Part shown: piece by piece, positions 59,640 to 64,000 of the stretch
How the letters are laid out: the number at the start of each line of letters is the position of its first letter
How positions within the stretch are numbered: the first letter of the stretch is position 1
NCBI RefSeq assembly: GCF_047511655.1
Contig: NC_133386.1
Span: 172,009,146 to 172,073,145, forward strand
DNA length: 64,000 bases
Source of the DNA: Castor canadensis
Lineage: Eukaryota > Chordata > Mammalia > Rodentia > Castoridae
Reading direction: 5' to 3'
Translations under genes and position numbers: made by a program
The notes under the pieces: generated by a model
The model's input: the letters and a program-made list of their open reading frames with translations, nothing else
Database searches by the model: none
Told to the model about the DNA's origin: nothing

Positions 59640-59731
59640 TAGTATTATTATTATTGCAGTGCTAGGGATCGAACCTAGGATGTTGTATATTCCAGACAAG
59701 TGCTTTGTCACTGAGCTATACGCTCAGCCCC
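59640..59731 (-). repeat. tRNA-like SINE, reverse orientation
   Basis: An ATT run is followed by GCTAGGGATCGAACCTAGGA, GACAAGTGCTTTGTCACTGA and GCTATACGCTCAGCCCC. An A-16 run and T-rich words lie just upstream. Confidence 0.8.
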
Positions 59732-61511
59732 ACCAAGTTCCTTTTAATAGTTAAGGGAGAGATTAATTGTCCACCAGGATGAGTCCAGGGTTAGACGGAG
59801 CATCGTTAAAGTGCCATAGGATTCAATATAGCAGCTCCAAGTAGATTCGTTCATGCAAAGAAGGGTATAAAAATGAACTCAAACCAAACCAAACAAACAA
59901 AAAACTCAAGGGAGAAACTTGAACATTGTCTATAATATAATAGAAAGAGTTAACAGTGATAAGTTCTTGAGTAGAATTATATTTTCTAAGTCCAGGGAGG
60001 AAATTCCCAAGACCTTATCACTGTTGGTCTAAGAGTTGAGACATAGTGAGAGGAAGTGATTACAAATCCTCCATGGTTCATGCAAGGGTCAGAGATCAAG
60101 AGGAGGGCTGGCTGACTACATGGAAGAAGCCTGCCTTTGGCTTGACTCTCCTCCCTTCTTTCAGGGTCCTCAGTGGGTGGCAATAGGGGATACCAGCAAG
60201 AACAACCACCTGTGTAGGTTTGGACTTCCCACAGGCTGTTTATTATAAGTGTTATTTTTGGGAGAGCTGTGCTGGAGGAGTGTCATCAGCTCCGTCCTAG
60301 TGATGATCTGGAGTTCTCTGGAATCAAGAATCTAAACTCATTCAGGAAGCAGACTCCTGCCTTGGAACACTCTATTTCCTTGTCTTCTGGGTGTCAAATG
60401 ATATTTTTGTGGCGGGGAGTTCTGGCATGGCCTACTTGGGTGGGGCAAATTGGAAACTGCTGGCTAGGCTGCTTTTTTCATTTTCCCCTCCTTATACAAC
60501 TCCTTTCAGAAAGACAGAAATAATGCCTATTTTTATCTTTCTCTTGTCTGTTTATTTCCTGTTGCACTATTTTTTTTCCCAGTGTACTGTGGGGTGAGAG
60601 TGGCAGGAACTGTGCATGTTTACTAAAGTTTCTGTGGTGAGAATGAATGGGGTGTCTGTGGACTTTCCAGGGGGTGCTCATATTTAATGGATTAATTGTA
60701 AGTGAAATTAGCTCCTATCTTTCTGCTCTCTGTTCTGAACTAATGCATCCCTTAGAGCATAGACCACATTGTACCTGCTGTTGGCATTTGGCATGTAGAA
60801 TGTTAAAATTTTTAACTGGAGCTCATGGACTTTTAATAGGTTCTATTAAGTATTCAAGAACCACCTGAAATAAAATGTGCAAAATTTTGAGAGTGTTTAT
60901 GTATAGGGTCACTCTTTTGAGGACAAAGGGAATACCTTATATCAGATTTTCAAAGGGGTATATGATTTAAATTTTTTTTTAACCTCAGCTGGTTTAGAAA
61001 TTTGTACTAATGATTCTTGCCATTCTGTTTCTGTAGGGAAAGATTGTAGACTCAAGTTCAACTTGAAAGTCAAATGACAGAGTTTTAAATTACAAAGTGT
61101 TATCATTAATCTTTCTGTAATTTGAGTAGCTAGTTCAATCTTTCTTTAATTTTGGTAGTTTTGTATATTTTCTGGAAACATACTGAATTAGAATTTAAAG
61201 TGACCGTTACAGATGGAGACTTCAGAAACCTTTATCTAATTACAACACTTTGAACCCATACCCTTTGAAAAGTTCTTGATCACATATAAAGTTTACTTGA
61301 ATTTGATGAGTGTGGGTAGAGCTTTGAAGCACCAGCACCAGTTGTTACAAATGACCTTGATACAATGCTAGACAGACCCCAAAAATATGAATCAATATCC
61401 ACAACTCCACAATGATCCTCCAAAGGTAAATGAATGAAAGAAACTTTGTGCTATGCTGTGTTGAAGACCTTCTGTTCATGGCAGAGTTACCCAATCAAGA
61501 AAGTAGCAAAT

Positions 61512-61605
61512 TTCAGGCTAGGGTGTGTGGCTCAAGTGGTAGAGCACCAGCTTTGTAAGTTCAAGATCCAGAGTTTAAACCTGAGAATTGCCCAAAAACC
61601 CCACA
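61512..61605 (+). mobile_element. tRNA-like SINE with 12-bp target duplication, upstream of v1
   Basis: GGCTAGGGTGTGTGGCTCAA, GTGGTAGAGCACCAGCTTTG, GAGTTTAAACCTGAGAATTG and an A/C-rich tail. AAAGTAGCAAAT flanks it at 61500-61511 and 61606-61617. It lies 289 bp before exon v1. Confidence 0.92.
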
Positions 61606-61906
61606 AAAGTAGCAAATCTCCTTTAATTGAAGAATTAAGTTCCTGCTTGACTTTGTTCTGATCATGATTTCAGGTGGTTCAGTTTAAAGACTGAGAATTA
61701 TTGGATTGATATGCATACAAATTTGCATTTATGATATAGTCTCAAGATTTTGGGAGATGTTAGGAGGTTGGAAAGATAAAACTAGAGACCTCCATTTCTC
61801 TTTGCTAATCTTCTTCCTATAACAAATACAGATACTATACACAGAATGAAGACTATAGGTTTTATAGAGGGAATCTTACTAAATGATATTTTCATAATTG
61901 ATCCAG

Positions 61907-62026
61907 TTACCTCAACTGTGCACTCAAACAGCCATGCAGCAGCTCAGGAGCAAAGTAATTGGATGTGGTTTTGGTTTGGTAATTCACAACCTAAGACTCA
62001 GGATCTCCCAACAACAGCAATCACAG
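61907..62026 (+). CDS. CD44: CD44 variable exon v1 (open, in frame)
   Basis: The exon is 120 bases, phase 1 at both ends, and adds 40 residues (221-260). Joined to exon 5 it reads ITSTVHSNSHAAAQEQ followed by the aromatic SNWMWFWFGNSQ and a Thr-rich end. This matches mouse v1 (ASTVHSKSHAAAQKQNNWIWSWFGNSQ) closely. It has no stop, unlike human v1, which is reported to carry one. The donor is ACAG/GTAAAC. The acceptor, ATTTTCATAATTGATCCAG, has a poor pyrimidine tract, as expected of an exon used only in some transcripts. As in other CD44 variants it would lengthen the membrane-proximal stem. Whether it is spliced into mRNA in this species cannot be told from the sequence. Confidence 0.92.
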
Positions 62027-64000
62027 GTAAACTATTATGTCTTTTGCTTATCCTTTGTCCAGAATGCCAGGTCTTTTAGTGTCGAGGAGGATGTCTGTTA
62101 GCACACCAAAGTTTCCTATGGATGCTCCTCAGTCTCCTTAGTGAGGGCAGGGTCTGGTATCGTTTTGCCTATCATCATGGCCTGTGGGTCTGGGGGTATG
62201 ATAAAATACTCCTAAATGCCCTGTTTTCCTTTTGGCAACAAGGACATAGAATCAGAATTGCTTTCCCTTCAGAGCTTACACAAGGAGATACATTCAGATG
62301 TTCTCTGGAAAGATGTCTATTAGAAGATGCACACTTCTGTTTTCTGCTGATTGAATTATCACAGTCAGTAATAAAAGCAGGAAATGCTGACTTACATATA
62401 AAAAGTGTAGGCCCTGGACACTTGTTTGGCTCTTAAAATGTTTCCTATAAGTTACAGGAAATGACCTGCTGATCTACGTCAAAGTCTAGATCGTTAACAA
62501 GCTTCTGGATATTTAGTTCTTATCTCTAAATTCCTGCTAAGTATTTTGAATTGAGGGCTTTGGTATGTGGAGAAGATTCAGTCCATAATAATTGGAGATG
62601 ACAAACATCTTAATTTATTAACTTTCATTGATGGATGACATGGCTATATTTCAAAATAAATAAGCTTCTTTTTCTGCTGAGAGGAGTAATTAATATGGAA
62701 AAATGGTCCTTTACATTTGCTTATCTTTAAGACATTGAATAAACTATATTCTATCCTTACAAGTAATCGTATAAGGAAAACAGTGTTGATATCATGTATG
62801 ATGGCTGTGTCTTAGGTTAAAATCATGCTGAAGTGGGAGGGGGGAGAGAGTATAGAATAAAGAAAATGCTGATTTTAAATGCTTATGTTTATCTTCATAG
62901 GACAAATGTGTGAAGGAAAAGATCTTTGGGCCTATTACTTCTTGGATCATTTCTGTGCTTTCTTGATAGCTGCAAAAAATGTCTCTCACTTCTGTATTTG
63001 GAAGTTTAATGATGGTTTCAGCTTTTCTGCTTGAACTTGCCCTTGCTTTTTGTCTGCTATTATCTAATATTCTTCTGGTGTACATCACGGTGGTAGAAAT
63101 GGCAGTCTTCCGAAGTTTCTTAATCAAGAGTCTTGATTCTGGTCTTAATAGTGGGATCATCTCTGTTTGTCTTTCCTGGTTTATTATACTATTTTCAAAA
63201 AATGGGACTCAAATGGACTGTTCTGCTTTGCACAATTTGGTGGTGATAGAAAAATGACCAGGGAAAGTTTACTAGGGGATTTGGAGTCTAAATGGAGAAA
63301 AGTGAAAAGGTATTTTCTTTAATCTTCTACTTTATGTGTCATTCTTCCCTGTGTTTGGGTTTCCTGGGATTATCTGTCTGTGACTTCCGGCAGAAATATC
63401 ATACACTAATTTTCTCGGATGATGATATTTGTTGACCAACATGGATTGTATAGAAGGTTAAAGGGCTAGGACTCTAAAAAGCTGAGTTTTAGAATCATGA
63501 ATGCTCAGATTTGGAGGATCTTAAGTGGGGGAGTTCAATAAACCCTTCTAATCATTTGATCTCTTACACAGCTTTCCTGCCAAAAGATCTCCAGATAGTG
63601 GGGGGTATATTTTATGAAGAAGTTAATTACTGGACCATTCAGATTATTCCTTTTTTAAATCTAGCATTTGAAAGAACATCCATAGTTCTGAAATACTCAT
63701 CACAGGTCCTAGTTTGGCCTCATAGGAGAGGAGACAAAAATTTCATCACTCTTTTACATTACAGACTCAAAATTCAAAGACAACGCTCACAGCCTCCTTG
63801 AGGCCTTTCTGTGCTAATCAGCCTTCAGACTTCAAACACATCAGAAGCTCTGTCCAGCACAAATTTTTCATCTTTAAGATGAGAAGCTTAAACCACATGA
63901 CATTTAAGGTCCTTCCATCTCTGACATTTTATGAATTCTAGTTTGGGCCTTTGAAAGAAATGGGAGCTTTTCTTTTTCTTTCCACCATCTATATTGGGTA
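62027..64000 (+). other. CD44: start of the CD44 intron after v1
   Basis: The donor is GTAAAC. Exon v2, whose human form contains the WDWFSWLF motif, was looked for and is not in the remaining 2 kb. The one notable feature is a 122-codon open frame on the minus strand (62792-63160), treated under findings. I recognise no named repeat here. Confidence 0.85.

Larger units (their letters stand above)
57668..61906 (+). other. CD44: CD44 intron 5 (between exon 5 and v1)
   Basis: The donor is GTAAGA; the acceptor before v1 is ATAATTGATCCAG, with few pyrimidines. Contents are L2 fragments (about 59260-59485), a tRNA-type SINE (59640-59731) and a SINE with 12-bp target duplication (61512-61605). I recognise nothing in 57700-59200 or 59760-61490. 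This intron is the left edge of the alternatively spliced block of the gene. Confidence 0.9.
12631..64000 (+). other. CD44: CD44 gene, 5' part (exons 1-5 and v1); continues past the window
   Basis: CD44 is a type I membrane glycoprotein that binds hyaluronan at the cell surface and signals through a short tail coupled to ERM proteins. Six exons seen here join into one open frame of 260 codons plus one base. Coding lengths are 73, 166, 134, 72, 216 and 120 bases, and every intron is GT-AG. The translation follows human and mouse CD44 closely through the Link domain and more loosely through the stem. The exon order and intron phases (1, 2, 1, 1, 1, 1) agree with the family. The left end is placed by resemblance to the human mRNA 5' end and is not proven. 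The remaining variable exons, membrane-proximal exons, transmembrane segment and tail lie to the right of the window. Confidence 0.97.

Noticed and set aside
62027..64000. Search for CD44 exon v2
   Set aside because: No stretch encoding the WFSWLF core or the TTTxM end with splice sites was found, so v2 must lie beyond the window.

Overview
This window is mammalian genomic DNA carrying the 5' part of the CD44 gene (hyaluronan receptor) on the + strand. The first 12.5 kb are intergenic. A GC-rich promoter and 5' UTR follow, then six coding exons: exon 1 (13045-13117 coding), exon 2 (46424-46589), exon 3 (50113-50246), exon 4 (54740-54811), exon 5 (57452-57667) and variable exon v1 (61907-62026). 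They join without a frame break into 260 codons plus one base. The gene runs off the right edge; v2 and all later exons, the transmembrane segment and the tail lie outside. No second convincing protein gene was found.

The organism is a placental mammal and very probably a rodent. CD44 exon v1 is fully open and resembles the mouse v1 protein closely, whereas human v1 is known to carry a stop. The young SINEs are composites of a B1-like (7SL-type) unit and a tRNA-like unit. A 5'-truncated L1 3' end is flanked by a perfect 16-bp target duplication. From memory this repeat style fits the beaver/kangaroo-rat side of rodents (Castorimorpha), but that is a guess to be tested by a search.

Layout: 1-12540 intergenic, with SINEs, GA and TGGA arrays, MIR and L2 relics; 12540-13260 CpG-rich promoter, 5' UTR and exon 1; 13118-46423 a 33.3-kb first intron with many MIR/L2 relics, a 22-bp perfect palindrome and an L1 insertion; 46590-61906 introns 2-5 around the Link-domain and stem exons; 62027-64000 start of the intron after v1. 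Exons 1-5 encode the signal peptide, the hyaluronan-binding Link domain (six cysteines in place, plus the basic extension) and the start of the stem. Exon 4, exon 5 and v1 are symmetric phase-1 exons, so v1 can be skipped or included without changing frame.

The points most worth a second look are the intact v1 exon behind a weak splice acceptor, a SINE with target duplication ending 47 nt before exon 5, two perfect 13-bp intronic hairpins, the 22-bp palindrome in intron 1, and an unidentified 122-codon minus-strand open frame after v1. I found no new kind of biological system; repeat and SINE coordinates are read by eye and are approximate unless target duplications are given.
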